A stretch of 54,312 nt of DNA from JANRLJ01 sp034437895 (GCA_034437895.1 DAOTTO010000418.1:1-54312); one strand, 5' to 3'. Shown: positions 8,529 to 17,547, counted from the stretch's first letter. Translations and numbers: made by a program. Notes: a model not told the origin generated them from the letters alone.

Positions 8529-8956
8529 CAAAATGTCTCCATTTCGATGCGCGTCGCTTCTACCTGCCGCAGGAGTTCCTCATCGGCCTGTTGTTGAGCA
8601 ATATGCTGCGTGTTAATAAAAGCGGTGATGACTTCTCGCTGTATATTGGCTTGCATGGCAGCATCCAGCAGCGCGACGGCAAGGGCTTGCAACAAATCTC
8701 GTCCCACACAAGCCGCATAGCCTTCTACCCCATTTTCCAAACGGACATGCGCTTCAGCGACCAGCACTTCGCCCAGATGAAACTGCGTCCCCATTGCGCT
8801 ATCCGTATAAGGCAGCATAACTAACCCTGTGCGGTTTTTTAAAACGGTGATCGTTCCCAGATGAGGGATAACATCATCCGCGAGTATTTTAATACGATCT
8901 GCCGGAGCATGGGTCAAAATGGTCAAATAATCGGTTTGTGTAAATATAGGTTGCAC
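8528..8956 (-). CDS. phnG: C-P lyase core subunit PhnG
   Basis: PhnG is the smallest core subunit, associated with PhnI and PhnH in the nucleotide-coupling complex. Recognisable are the N-terminal YLTILTHAPADRIK segment, TGLVMLP, the LGEVLVAEAHVRL block, GYAACVGRDLLQALAVALLDAAMQ and the late V.ATRIEMETF, in the family order. I prefer the GTG at 8956, because AAGGAA lies nine bases before it; a TTG at 8983 would add nine residues without an obvious ribosome site. It is the first gene of the phnG-M block, 80 bases after phnD with a hairpin between. Confidence 0.92.
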   Translation of the reverse strand: MQPIFTQTDYLTILTHAPADRIKILADDVIPHLGTITVLKNRTGLVMLPYTDSAMGTQFHLGEVLVAEAHVRLENGVEGYAACVGRDLLQALAVALLDAAMQANIQREVITAFINTQHIAQQQADEELLRQVEATRIEMETF

Positions 8957-8988
8957 GAAGGAGGTTTCCTTAAAAAGTGGCAAAAATA

Positions 8989-9013
8989 GAGGAGCGTCAT
9001 TATAACGCCCCTC
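8989..9013 (-). terminator. Hairpin between phnD and phnG (partial terminator)
   Basis: On the minus strand an imperfect inverted repeat (GAGGGGCGT / ACGCTCCTC, one mismatch, 7-base loop) is followed by TATTTTTG. It lies between the transporter genes phnCED and the lyase genes phnG-M, so it may damp read-through and give the abundant binding protein a higher mRNA level than the enzymes (inference). It is also where the two halves of the locus could be joined. Confidence 0.6.
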
Positions 9014-9037
9014 ATATTTGTTTAAAACCAGTGAAAA

Positions 9038-10081
9038 TTAACGGGCGCTTAGGTCAATGTTCAACAAAACAGCGATATCACGCAGCGAGTCATACAATGC
9101 GTCAATGCTTTCAACGCCTGCTGCTTCGGTGGGATCAACGTAATAGCGTTCCAGTTCATTCACCAAGTCTTGGTTGTCGGCAATCGCCAACAGCGCATCT
9201 TTGACGGCTGTTTTGAAGGATTCCGGCAGGTTGCCATTAATGGCAAAGGGGGTTTCCGGGATCAGGGGCGATTGATGGAAGACGACCAAGCTGCCATCGG
9301 GGCAAGCATCATAGATCGCCATGATTTCGTCACGGGTCATGGCATCCAGATAGGGGAATTCTTCGGCAGTCGCCGGGCCTTCAATGCCCAGGTCTTCATA
9401 ACCGCAAAGTTCGATACCCGCTTCTTCAACCTGAACAGCCAGGTTGCCGTCGAAGGTCGCGCCAGCTTCTACACTGTCATTCCAAACCGACAGCACGGCT
9501 GTGGGGTGGTTGCCCGCAAATGAAACGCTAGCAAATTCTTCGATTTGAGCCGGATCGGTAAATTCTTGATCCAGCAGAATGTCGGTTGCAGGAACCAAAT
9601 AACCGCTGGTGGAAGCCGGATCGGTGAAGGCGAAGCTGCGACCAGCGAGGTCTGCAATGCTTGCAATGCCCGACCCCTTCTTGGTGAATTGCAAGCTGTA
9701 ATAACCGGGGACTTCTTCCAGATCAACTTCGATTTCATAGTTGGCAACAGCAATCGCTTCGGCATCGGCAACATCAGCAGCCAACACATAAGAGAAGGGG
9801 CCAACTTCAATCGCATCGGCGCGACCAGCAACCATCGCTTCGATCACGGCGTTGTAGCTGGTGCCGGTGATGAGGACGGTGCGAACACCCAGTGTTTCTT
9901 CCAGATAAGCACGCAGCGGTTCAACAGCGGCGAGGGCTTCTTCAACATTATCACCGGGATACACGCCGATGATGAAGGTCTCAGGCCATCCTGTGCGGTC
10001 AACTTCTTGAGCAGACACGATGCCGAAACCCATCACGGCTAAGGAAACAAGTAGAACCAGTGCCAGTACGAACTTTTTCAT
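9038..10081 (-). CDS. phnD: Phosphonate ABC transporter, periplasmic/lipid-anchored-free binding protein
   Basis: The 347-residue solute-binding protein carries a signal peptide (MKKFVLALVLLVSLAVMGFG, cleavage probably after VSA). The mature part follows the PhnD/SsuA-like type II fold: FIIGVYPGDNVEEALAAVEPLRAYLEE, GRADAIEVGPFSYVLA, and SIADLAGRSFAFTDPASTSGYLVPA, the last being the STSG phosphonate-binding loop typical of PhnD. VLSVWNDSVEAGATFD is the second ligand-binding block. The ATG at 10081 with GGAG five bases upstream fixes the start. It follows phnE by 56 bases in the same direction. No lipobox cysteine is seen, so membrane attachment is not evident. Confidence 0.94.
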   Translation of the reverse strand: MKKFVLALVLLVSLAVMGFGIVSAQEVDRTGWPETFIIGVYPGDNVEEALAAVEPLRAYLEETLGVRTVLITGTSYNAVIEAMVAGRADAIEVGPFSYVLAADVADAEAIAVANYEIEVDLEEVPGYYSLQFTKKGSGIASIADLAGRSFAFTDPASTSGYLVPATDILLDQEFTDPAQIEEFASVSFAGNHPTAVLSVWNDSVEAGATFDGNLAVQVEEAGIELCGYEDLGIEGPATAEEFPYLDAMTRDEIMAIYDACPDGSLVVFHQSPLIPETPFAINGNLPESFKTAVKDALLAIADNQDLVNELERYYVDPTEAAGVESIDALYDSLRDIAVLLNIDLSAR

Positions 10082-10137
10082 GTGATCTCCATTCATTGAA
10101 TATGCTTTTCGCAAAATAGTGTGGGCGAACACCGAGC

Positions 10138-11091
10138 CTAAATAACGCGCAGGCGCACCCAACTACTGAAACGATCAATGATCGTAACAGCCACTACCAA
10201 AACCAAAGTCGCCCCCAGTAATTTATCGTAATCGCTGGTCCCGGTGTACTTGAACAATAGAAAGCCAACCCCGCCTGCCCCCACATATCCGAGGATCGTG
10301 GCGTGGCGCACATTGCCTTCAAAATAGATGATCGAGTACGAAATGAATAACGGAACAGCCTGTGGGACGACGGAGTAAATAAATGTTTGCATTCCACTTG
10401 CGCCAGTTGCACGCACCGCATTAACCTGTGCCGGGTCGATCTGTTCGATGGCTTCTGCGAAGACACGCGCCAAAGACCCCACGGATCCAAATGCCAGCGC
10501 TAGCACGCCTGTAAACGGCCCCAAACCTACAGCAGCCACAAACAGAAGTGCATAAATGAGTTCTGGGATAGAACGCAGAAAATTTAAAATCAGACGCGTA
10601 ATCTGGTAAAGTGCTGGATGTGGAGAAACATTACGGGCAGCTAGAACTGACAATGGCAAGGCCATTATCACCGCCGCAAGGGTTCCAATGACGGCCATCT
10701 GAATGGTTTCAAACACAGCCGTAACGACTGGGAGCCAGCCAATTTGAATTTCGTTACCAAACAAATTAATCGTGCTTGCTTCAATTGTGGTGTCAACAAT
10801 CTGCTGTCCCAAGATATTGATTTGAAATTCTTGGTTCCTTGCTACTTCAAATTGTGGCGGAAGCATTCGTCCGATGAGGTTGCCCATTGCAATAAAGGGA
10901 TCAAAAATCGAAGTCACACGGTTAGTTGGCCCTGGGCCTACACCCGATAAGCACCAAGACAAAGCGCCAATGACGACAAGGATTATAAGCAGCCCGCGTA
11001 CAGAGATACTCGGAAACGGGCGCAGCAGTTGTTCGCGCAGCACTTCCGGCGAAACGGGTGGGGTTGATAGGATGGATTGTTCGGTAGCCAT
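10138..11091 (-). CDS. phnE: Phosphonate ABC transporter permease
   Basis: A 317-residue inner-membrane permease with about six membrane segments; the first lies near residue 32 (LLIILVVIGALSWCL). The cytoplasmic EAA loop reads EAIEQIDPAQVNAVRATGASGMQTFIYSVVPQAVP, the expected docking site for PhnC, and the C-terminus ends in YVGAGGVGFLL followed by a last helix. A periplasmic insert of about 60 residues separates TM1 and TM2. The ATG at 11091 is preferred; the phnC stop lies two bases before it, so phnC and phnE are translationally adjacent. Only one permease gene is present, implying a homodimer. Confidence 0.94.
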   Translation of the reverse strand: MATEQSILSTPPVSPEVLREQLLRPFPSISVRGLLIILVVIGALSWCLSGVGPGPTNRVTSIFDPFIAMGNLIGRMLPPQFEVARNQEFQINILGQQIVDTTIEASTINLFGNEIQIGWLPVVTAVFETIQMAVIGTLAAVIMALPLSVLAARNVSPHPALYQITRLILNFLRSIPELIYALLFVAAVGLGPFTGVLALAFGSVGSLARVFAEAIEQIDPAQVNAVRATGASGMQTFIYSVVPQAVPLFISYSIIYFEGNVRHATILGYVGAGGVGFLLFKYTGTSDYDKLLGATLVLVVAVTIIDRFSSWVRLRVI

Positions 11092-11092
11092 T

Positions 11093-11899
11093 TTATGCAC
11101 TTGCCCCAACTAAACTGCCTGTTGGTAACGCAACGTCTTCAGGGGGCGCGCCGTTAACGTGTTTATCAAAGCGGTAAATGCGATCTAAAACAGACTGGGT
11201 AAGTTGACCGGGTGTGCCATCAAAGACAACTTTTCCCTCAGCAATACCAATCAAACGATCTGCATATTGTTTCGCAAGGTCAACATCATGAATGTTGATA
11301 AGCGTTAATACACCGACATCACGAGCGACCCGCGCCAAATCACTCATCACTTGCACTGAGAGTTCGGGATCAAGGCTGGCGACAGGTTCATCAGCCAAGA
11401 GAATTTTAGGTTCCTGAGCGATTGCGCGAGCAATAGAAACACGCTGCTTCTCCCCACCAGAAAGCCGATCAGCGCGGAAATTGGCGCGATGCAGCATATT
11501 GACGCGCTCCAGACTTTTAAGCGCCACTTCACGATGACTGCGACTAAAATAGCCCATTAAACTGCCTAACCCACCGTTATATCCCAAACGACCTGTCAGC
11601 ACATTTGTTATCGCAGGAAGACGATCAATCAAGTTATATTCCTGCCAAACAAAACCAATATGGCGGCGTGCCAAACGAAGCTGGTTTTTTCCCATCGCGG
11701 TGATGTTTTCGTTATCTAGAATAACTTCGCCGCTCGTTGTAGCTTGTAACCCATTGATACAACGCAGCAGGGTAGATTTACCGGCACCAGAGCGCCCAAT
11801 CACGGCGATAATTTCCCCGCGTTCAGCACTCAACGAAATAGATTTCAATGCTTCATTACCATTGGGATAGACAACACGTAAATTCTTGACTTCAAGCAT
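11093..11899 (-). CDS. phnC: Phosphonate ABC transporter ATPase
   Basis: The 268-residue ATPase has Walker A GRSGAGKST near residue 33, Q-loop in GFVWQEYNLIDRL, signature LSGGEKQRVSIARA, Walker B ILLADEPVASLDP and switch NIHDVDLAKQYADR, the last being the PhnC variant. The Q-loop followed by NLIDRL and the GSLMGYFSRSHRE insert are typical of PhnC. The ATG at 11899 is preferred over a TTG at 11914, as only the former begins with the normal LEVKNLRVVYPNG. It is the first gene of the minus-strand transporter block and lies downstream of a 360-base intergenic region that should hold the operon promoter. Confidence 0.94.
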   Translation of the reverse strand: MLEVKNLRVVYPNGNEALKSISLSAERGEIIAVIGRSGAGKSTLLRCINGLQATTSGEVILDNENITAMGKNQLRLARRHIGFVWQEYNLIDRLPAITNVLTGRLGYNGGLGSLMGYFSRSHREVALKSLERVNMLHRANFRADRLSGGEKQRVSIARAIAQEPKILLADEPVASLDPELSVQVMSDLARVARDVGVLTLINIHDVDLAKQYADRLIGIAEGKVVFDGTPGQLTQSVLDRIYRFDKHVNGAPPEDVALPTGSLVGASA

Positions 11900-12260
11900 A
11901 TTTAAAGATCCCAAACCGATTCACGAATTGATGGAGGTAATTCTGGCCACTTAACTTAGAGTGACGAGATGGGAATATAGCGATGGGGTATCAAAATACA
12001 ATGAAGCGAAGATTAAGGTTGTTAAATTTTTTATGAAGTGTGCATTAATCAAATTTTCACAAGGCTTAAAACATTTAATATATCCATCTGTATTACATCC
12101 AGTGATCTATAAAGACTGTTTAGTGAGGGTGGCTCACGCTCATTTGCGAGATTTCACTGAAATTCAACACTCTTTAAACAAACCATATCCTATTCTTAAA
12201 AATGTTCCGCCAAAATTGCATCTTCCAAGTTTTATGACATGCACTTGTCCCGGAGGACAC
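11900..12260. promoter_or_regulatory. 360-base divergent promoter region of the phosphorus island
   Basis: This AT-rich spacer separates the phn operon (leftwards) from the secreted anchor-I protein and phytase (rightwards). Its base composition is visibly poorer in G+C than the flanking genes. A possible PhoP-like direct repeat is TTCACA (12056-12061) with TTAAAA (12066-12071), ten bases apart and resembling the TTAACA-type half-sites of Gram-positive Pho boxes. The match is weak and could be chance. GGAGG at 12252 is the ribosome site of the rightward gene. A long open frame starting at 11961 is explained by the lack of stops upstream of the true ATG at 12261. Confidence 0.4.
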
Positions 12261-13790
12261 ATGAAAAGATTTATTCTGCTACTAGTTTTACTCGCTATCC
12301 TTTCTGTGCCATTAGTCGCACAAGATGGAATGACACTCACCGTACTAGGCACTTATGTGCATGGCAGCTTCGATGAAGGTGCTGCTGAAATTGCTACTTA
12401 TGATGCCGCAACCAACACCGTCTATGTCGTCAATGGCGAGAGCCAAACTATCGATATGTTGGACATCACCGACCCCACTGCTCCCACTCTCAAAGGACAA
12501 ATCGACGTGACTGAAGTCGGCGCATCGCCCAACAGTGTCGCCGTTTTTAATGGCATTGTTGCGGTGGCGATTGAAGCTGATCCTGCACAAGACCCCGGCT
12601 TTGTCGGTTTCTACAATGCGGACGGTTCGTTTATCAGCAGCGTGACCGTTGGTGCGCTCCCCGATATGGTGACATTCGCGCCGGATGGCACAAAAGTTTT
12701 GACCGCCGACGAAGGCGAACCGAGTGGCGATTACACCGTCGATCCGGTGGGCAGCATCAGCATCATTGACATCAGCGGTGGCGTAGAAGCAGCCTCAGTC
12801 ACCAGCGTAAATTTTGAAAGCATCGACATGGATGCGGCAGTACGCATCTACGGCCCGAATGCAACCCCAGCCCAAGATATTGAGCCAGAATACATCACTG
12901 TGTCGCCAGACAGCGCCACTGCCTATGTCACGCTGCAAGAAAACAACGCCCTGGGTGTGATTGATTTGGCAGCAGGTACGGTGACAGCGGTCATCCCCTT
13001 CGGCTTTAAAGATCACAGCCAACCCGGTAATGAATTGGATGCCGGCAAAGATGATGGTGTCATCAATATTGCCAATTGGCCTGTTTTTGGTATGTATCAG
13101 CCCGATAGCATTGTTTCCTATACATCTGGCGAGGAGCTTTACCTCGTGACTTCCAATGAAGGGGACACCCGCGATTATGATGGCTACAGCGAAGAAGGCG
13201 AACTAGGCGAGGCAGCAGTAGACGAAGCCTTCCCCGGTCTAGCCGACTTGTTGACCGAAGAAGCCATTCTGGGTCTGGAAATTGTCACCTCGACTGGCGA
13301 CACCGACGGCGACGGCGACCTTGATGCCCTTTATCTCCCCGGTGCGCGTTCCTTCTCGATCTGGACACCCGATGGTACGCAAGTCTATGACAGCGGCGCT
13401 GATATTGAGCGCATCACCAGTGAAGCCTACCCAGAAGACTTCAACAGCACCAACGATGAAAATGGCGATTTCGACGGGCGCAGCGATAACAAAGGCCCCG
13501 AACCGGAAGGTTTGGCATTGGGCGTAATCGGCGAAAGCACGTATGCCTTTGTCGGTTTAGAACGCATCGGCGGCATCATGGTTTATGACATTACCGACCC
13601 GATGGCGGTCACTTTCGTGACGTATGTGAACAATCGCGATTTCAGCGGCGATGCCGAAGCTGGCACGGCGGGCGATCTCGGCCCCGAAGGTGTCCTTTTC
13701 ATCTCTGCGGAAAACAGCCCAACTGGTGCAAACTTGCTGGTCGTGACTAACGAAATCAGCGGCACAACCACAATCTACGAAATTCAGTAA
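12261..13790 (+). CDS. Secreted choice-of-anchor-I-like beta-propeller protein
   Basis: A 509-residue exported protein with signal peptide MKRFILLLVLLAILSVPLVA. The body is the choice-of-anchor I / alkaline-phosphatase-associated propeller: GSFDEGAAEIATYDAAT, YVVNGESQTIDMLDITDP, SPNSVAVFNGIVAVAIEAD, MVTFAPDGTKVLTADEGEP, and near the end GPEGVLFISAENSPTGANLLVVTNE. An EF-hand-like loop DTDGDGDLD (near 350) and the acidic TNDENGDFDGRSDNKGPEPEG segment suggest calcium binding. The start follows GGAGG and gives a clean signal peptide. It lies just upstream of the phytase with a hairpin between, divergent from the phn genes. Enzyme activity has not been inferred; surface anchoring or phosphoester hydrolysis are possible. 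Confidence 0.85.
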   Translation: MKRFILLLVLLAILSVPLVAQDGMTLTVLGTYVHGSFDEGAAEIATYDAATNTVYVVNGESQTIDMLDITDPTAPTLKGQIDVTEVGASPNSVAVFNGIVAVAIEADPAQDPGFVGFYNADGSFISSVTVGALPDMVTFAPDGTKVLTADEGEPSGDYTVDPVGSISIIDISGGVEAASVTSVNFESIDMDAAVRIYGPNATPAQDIEPEYITVSPDSATAYVTLQENNALGVIDLAAGTVTAVIPFGFKDHSQPGNELDAGKDDGVINIANWPVFGMYQPDSIVSYTSGEELYLVTSNEGDTRDYDGYSEEGELGEAAVDEAFPGLADLLTEEAILGLEIVTSTGDTDGDGDLDALYLPGARSFSIWTPDGTQVYDSGADIERITSEAYPEDFNSTNDENGDFDGRSDNKGPEPEGLALGVIGESTYAFVGLERIGGIMVYDITDPMAVTFVTYVNNRDFSGDAEAGTAGDLGPEGVLFISAENSPTGANLLVVTNEISGTTTIYEIQ

Positions 13791-13807
13791 CACCCCCTCA
13801 CACTTGC

Positions 13808-13830
13808 GGGGTGGCATATTTTGCCGCCCC
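13808..13830 (+). terminator. Hairpin between the anchor-I protein gene and the phytase gene
   Basis: A 9-bp stem (GGGGTGGCA at 13808-13816, TGCCGCCCC at 13822-13830, one T-G pair, 5-base loop) is followed by GTTCTTAATTTT. It ends 27 bases before the phytase ATG and probably acts as a partial terminator or mRNA processing site within a two-gene unit. Confidence 0.6.
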
Positions 13831-13856
13831 GTTCTTAATTTTAGGAGAATCCTCAC

Positions 13857-15932
13857 ATGCTCAAGAAAATGTGCTTATTTGTTTTTGTTTTGTTACTAAG
13901 TTCCTTCGGCATTGCTCAGGATACCGAGGGTGAAGTGCTTGAGGTGATCGCCGTTAGCGAAACCGCCCCCTCCCCAGGCGATGGCGTTTCTTCACCCTTA
14001 ATTTGGCTACACCCTGATGATCTCGCGTTGAGCCTCATTGTCGGCATGGATGACAATGAAGGCATCGGCCTGTATGACCTAGACGGTAATTTATTGGCCT
14101 TTAATGAAATGTATGGCGGTTTGGGTGGGTCTGATTTGCGTTATGGCTTCGGAGGCAGTGATGCCGCCTTGATTGCAGCCGCATCCAAAGACGAAACGCG
14201 CATCTATTTTTTTACCATCGAGCCAGACTCACGCTCCTTGATTTATATCGGAGAGGCCGAAACGGGTATCCGCCTGGAAGGTGTATGTCTATATCGCAGC
14301 CCCCTCACCCAAACCTTTTATGCTATCGCCTTTAGCGAATATGGTCAGGTGGAGCAGTATATTGTGACGGAAGACGACGGCGAAATTAACACCAGCCTTG
14401 CCCGCGCTATGGATGTCGGTGGCGAGCTAGAAGGCTGTACGGTTGATGATGCGCTGCGCCGTCTATATTTCTCCGAAGGTGAAAATTTGGTTTGGCGCTA
14501 TGGTACAGAGCCAGAGGATGGCATCCAGCGCCAGATCGTGGATTTTTCGGGTGGGCATATTGATGGGGAGATCGAAGGATTAGCTGTTTATACCACCGGG
14601 GATAGCGAAGGTTATTTGATTGTCACCAATGAAACCGTCGATTCGCTCCTGCTGTATGAACGCGCTGGCGAGAACGCCTTTATCGGGGAATTCGCAATCA
14701 CCGCGAGCGAGACAATCGACTCAGTGAGTGAACCAGCGGGAATAGATGTGATCAACCTTCCCTTGAATGATCGCTTCCCTCAAGGTTTATTCGTGACAAC
14801 CGATGATGTCAATAGCAACCCTAATGCCAACAGCAATTGGAAGCTAGTGTCATGGGGCGATGTGGCAACAGGACTAGATTTGGTTGTAGATACAACTTAC
14901 GATCCACGTTTAGCACAAACAGAGGTCGTCGTGACGGATGCTGTTTCGGTTACGGCGGACTTAGAAACGCTGCCCGTCCCCGCCGCGACTGATGCCGCTG
15001 ACGACCCCGCGATTTGGGTTCACCCTGAAGATCGTGAACTCAGCCTTATCATTGGCACAGATAAAGTTAACGGCTTAGTAACCTATAATCTGGACGGCAG
15101 CGTACAGCAAACGATCAATATTGGTCGCCTGAATAATGTCGATCTGCGCGATGGTTTTATGTTGAATGGTCAGTCAACGAGTTTAGTGATTGCGACCAAT
15201 CGCACACTCGGAGGCATCGAAATTTATGCCGTTGATGTCGAGTCGCGGATGCTGGTTGATGTTGCTGCCAGCCCAATCCTCTCAAACGTAGAAGAGGTCT
15301 ACGGGGTATGTATGTATATTAGTCCGGTGAGCGCCAAGTATTATGTATTCATCAACAGCGCCGATACAGGCGAGGTTGAGCAGCATGAACTTATTGAACA
15401 GGACGGACAAATCGTGACCGAAGTTGTGCGGACATTGGTCGTCGGCAGCCAGACTGAAGGCTGCGTAGTGGACGATGAAAACAGCGTGGTTTATATCGGC
15501 GAAGAAGCGATTGGCCTTTGGAAATTCAATGCCGAACCGGACGGCGGTGATGAACTCACCTTAATTGATAGCACTGAAGAAGGTGGTCATCTGACCGCTG
15601 ATGTAGAGGGCGTAACTTTGTATCCGACCAGCGATGGCGGTGGTTATTTGATCGTCTCCAGCCAAGGCAGCAGCACCTTTGTCGTCTATGAACGCAGCGG
15701 GGATAACACCTATATCGGCACATTCCGTATCGTTGAAACCGAGGGTATAGATGCAGTCAGCGGCACAGATGGCCTTGATGTTACGCCGTTTGCCCTAGGC
15801 GAAGCTTTCCCGGACGGTGTATTGGTCGTACAGGATGATCTAAACATTAATCCCCAATCCACTCAGAATTTCAAGTTAGTGTCATGGCGCACAATTGCCG
15901 ACGCACTCGGCCTAACGATTGATGTGCGCTAA
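13857..15932 (+). CDS. Secreted double-domain beta-propeller phytase (3-phytase family)
   Basis: A 691-residue exported protein (signal peptide MLKKMCLFVFVLLLSSFGIAQ) made of two beta-propeller phytase domains, about 28-365 and 370-691. The second has the full BPP signature: DAADDPAIWVHPEDRELS, GTDKVNGLVTYNLDG, and GRLNNVDLRDGF, which supply calcium and phosphate ligands. The first is degenerate at the same places (GVSSPLIWLHPDD, GMDDNEGIGLYDLDG, GGLGGSDLRYGF), so it has probably lost most catalytic and calcium residues. Dual-domain BPPs with one weak domain are known. It would release phosphate from inositol phosphates outside the cell. AGGAGA lies eight bases before the ATG. The divergent C-P lyase locus makes a shared phosphorus-starvation role likely. 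Confidence 0.9.
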   Translation: MLKKMCLFVFVLLLSSFGIAQDTEGEVLEVIAVSETAPSPGDGVSSPLIWLHPDDLALSLIVGMDDNEGIGLYDLDGNLLAFNEMYGGLGGSDLRYGFGGSDAALIAAASKDETRIYFFTIEPDSRSLIYIGEAETGIRLEGVCLYRSPLTQTFYAIAFSEYGQVEQYIVTEDDGEINTSLARAMDVGGELEGCTVDDALRRLYFSEGENLVWRYGTEPEDGIQRQIVDFSGGHIDGEIEGLAVYTTGDSEGYLIVTNETVDSLLLYERAGENAFIGEFAITASETIDSVSEPAGIDVINLPLNDRFPQGLFVTTDDVNSNPNANSNWKLVSWGDVATGLDLVVDTTYDPRLAQTEVVVTDAVSVTADLETLPVPAATDAADDPAIWVHPEDRELSLIIGTDKVNGLVTYNLDGSVQQTINIGRLNNVDLRDGFMLNGQSTSLVIATNRTLGGIEIYAVDVESRMLVDVAASPILSNVEEVYGVCMYISPVSAKYYVFINSADTGEVEQHELIEQDGQIVTEVVRTLVVGSQTEGCVVDDENSVVYIGEEAIGLWKFNAEPDGGDELTLIDSTEEGGHLTADVEGVTLYPTSDGGGYLIVSSQGSSTFVVYERSGDNTYIGTFRIVETEGIDAVSGTDGLDVTPFALGEAFPDGVLVVQDDLNINPQSTQNFKLVSWRTIADALGLTIDVR

Positions 15933-15966
15933 ACGCCACTATTAAGCAATTTTCCGCTTTGCAAAC

Positions 15967-15998
15967 AAAAAGCCTGTGCCATAAAACACAGGCTTTTT
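15967..15998. terminator. Bidirectional intrinsic terminator
   Basis: A 12-bp perfect stem (AAAAAGCCTGTG / CACAGGCTTTTT, 8-base loop) ending in a run of T on both strands. It lies between the convergent phytase and flavin-reductase genes. Confidence 0.85.
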
Positions 15999-16110
15999 GC
16001 AGAGCGCTTTTCAATATGGGCTAACTTACCCATTCCTGCGAATGAACGAAGATTGCCATAAACTCTACCCATGTTCGATACGACGCATGGGTGCATACTA
16101 TCTCCCTCAA

Positions 16111-17547
16111 TCAAACTTTTGACTGATGTTTAGCAGCAGAAAGTTGCTCGGCCTCTTCCCGATTCTTATAAAAATCGTCCAGCGGATAACAACCCGAAAT
16201 CAGCCCATTGCGTGGTGCAGTGGTGCAATCGCTAAACGTGCGGCAAATTTGTTTGCGCTGCAAAGCCTTGCCTTCCAATATATCCGCAGGCATCTCAGGA
16301 TAAGACAAAACCATTCTCCCCAAGCCGATAAAATCTGCCATCCCACTTCGCACAACGGCTTGCGCTACATGCGGCAGCCAATCTTGCAAATAAGAATAGC
16401 CCGAACCCACAAAGCATAACTCAGGATGGGCTTGCTTTAACGCAGCGACCACCTTGATCTGTCGTGTAACCCCCACTAGGGGGTCTTCTGGCGGTTGATA
16501 GCCATCGGACGGCGGAAACAGGGCTGGACGCTGAATGTGCGGATTGTAATACGGACTGCCAGCGGAAATGCAGACCATCTGAATCCCTAACGCTTGCAAG
16601 AGGTTCAAAAAGGCGTGTGTCTCCGTCAAATCAATACCAATCCCCGCAGCATCCCCACCAAAAGCATAGGGATAGCTGCCATTTTCCCAAACTTCCGGCT
16701 CACCAACACCCTTTTCATCCGCACGGAAAGGCAACCAATCAAACGCGCTCAAGCGCACACCGACATGCAGACCGGGTGCGTCGCGGTGGATTCCTTCGAC
16801 AACCTCACACAAAAAACGGGTACGATTTTCAAAACTGCCGCCGTAATTTCCTTGCCGATGGATTGCCGTGAGGAATTCATGCCCCAAATACCCATGACAA
16901 TGCTTAATATCCACAAAGGCAAATCCGGCTTGCTGCGCCAAAACCGCCGCCTGTACGAAATCCGAGATTAAATCACCAATTTCTGTGTCCGTCATCAAAG
17001 GGTAATCGGACGGCAAATGGAACTTTGTATCCAATAAAGGATGATGATAGAGGATTTTCGGCTCAAGACGTTTTTTATCATTAGGACGCGCAAACCGTCC
17101 CGAATGGGTCAACTGCAAGCCAATTAATAAATCATCAGTGGTGTGATGATGCGACTGATGGGTATTGACCAATTCTTGCCGTAAGCTGGCAAGCGCCCCT
17201 ATCGTTTCGGCATTAATCATAAGTTGATGTGGATTCGCCCTGCCATCAGGCTTCACTGCTACCGCTTCCCCACCCCAGATAAGTTTCGCGCCGCTTAATC
17301 CAAACCGCTGCCAACGGCGCAAGACTAAATCTGTCGGATGCCCATCTCGTGTGCCATCCCACCCTTCCATCGGTAAGATCGCAAAACGATTTCCAACTCG
17401 CTTGCCATGAATAAAGGTATTGGCAGCGAGCGGCGAATTAGCGCCATGCTCCACCATTTTATCGAAGGGCAGTTCGCAACCAATTGCTTCAAGATGGCTG
17501 GCGAATTGTTCCGCTGTACGTAGCTGCGCGATACGGCGATAGCTCAT
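16111..17547 (-). CDS. Old Yellow Enzyme-type NADH:flavin oxidoreductase, single domain with extended tail
   Basis: An FMN TIM-barrel protein of the OYE / 2,4-dienoyl-CoA-reductase N-terminal family, 478 residues. Seen: GNRFAILPMEGWDGT at the barrel start, GLQLTHSGRFARP (flavin/substrate side), GFAFVDIKHCHGYLGHEFLT with the catalytic-site His pair, and GGSFENRTRFLCEVVEGI. Late in the barrel FIGLGRMVLSYPE gives the phosphate-binding Gly-Arg block. Unlike dienoyl-CoA reductases it has no FAD/NAD domain, and its C-terminus carries an unusual cysteine set (CRTFSDC...GC near 445-465) instead of the usual C-x2-C-x3-C cluster. Its ATG overlaps the DHDPS-like stop (ATGA), so the two are coupled. Substrate unknown. 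Confidence 0.85.
   Translation of the reverse strand: MSYRRIAQLRTAEQFASHLEAIGCELPFDKMVEHGANSPLAANTFIHGKRVGNRFAILPMEGWDGTRDGHPTDLVLRRWQRFGLSGAKLIWGGEAVAVKPDGRANPHQLMINAETIGALASLRQELVNTHQSHHHTTDDLLIGLQLTHSGRFARPNDKKRLEPKILYHHPLLDTKFHLPSDYPLMTDTEIGDLISDFVQAAVLAQQAGFAFVDIKHCHGYLGHEFLTAIHRQGNYGGSFENRTRFLCEVVEGIHRDAPGLHVGVRLSAFDWLPFRADEKGVGEPEVWENGSYPYAFGGDAAGIGIDLTETHAFLNLLQALGIQMVCISAGSPYYNPHIQRPALFPPSDGYQPPEDPLVGVTRQIKVVAALKQAHPELCFVGSGYSYLQDWLPHVAQAVVRSGMADFIGLGRMVLSYPEMPADILEGKALQRKQICRTFSDCTTAPRNGLISGCYPLDDFYKNREEAEQLSAAKHQSKV

Noticed and set aside
12056..12072. A Pho-box-like direct repeat
   Set aside because: Kept only as a weak note: two half-sites at ten bases are common by chance in AT-rich DNA, and no PhoP/PhoB gene is in the window.
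11961..12260. A 100-residue N-terminal extension of the anchor-I protein
   Set aside because: It has no ribosome site, is rich in rare-looking codons and would bury the clear signal peptide that begins at 12261 after GGAGG.
16067..16092. Inverted repeat ACCCATG...CATGGGT near the flavin reductase end
   Set aside because: The stem is short (7 bp), the loop is 12 bases and no T run follows, so a terminator or operator call is not supported.
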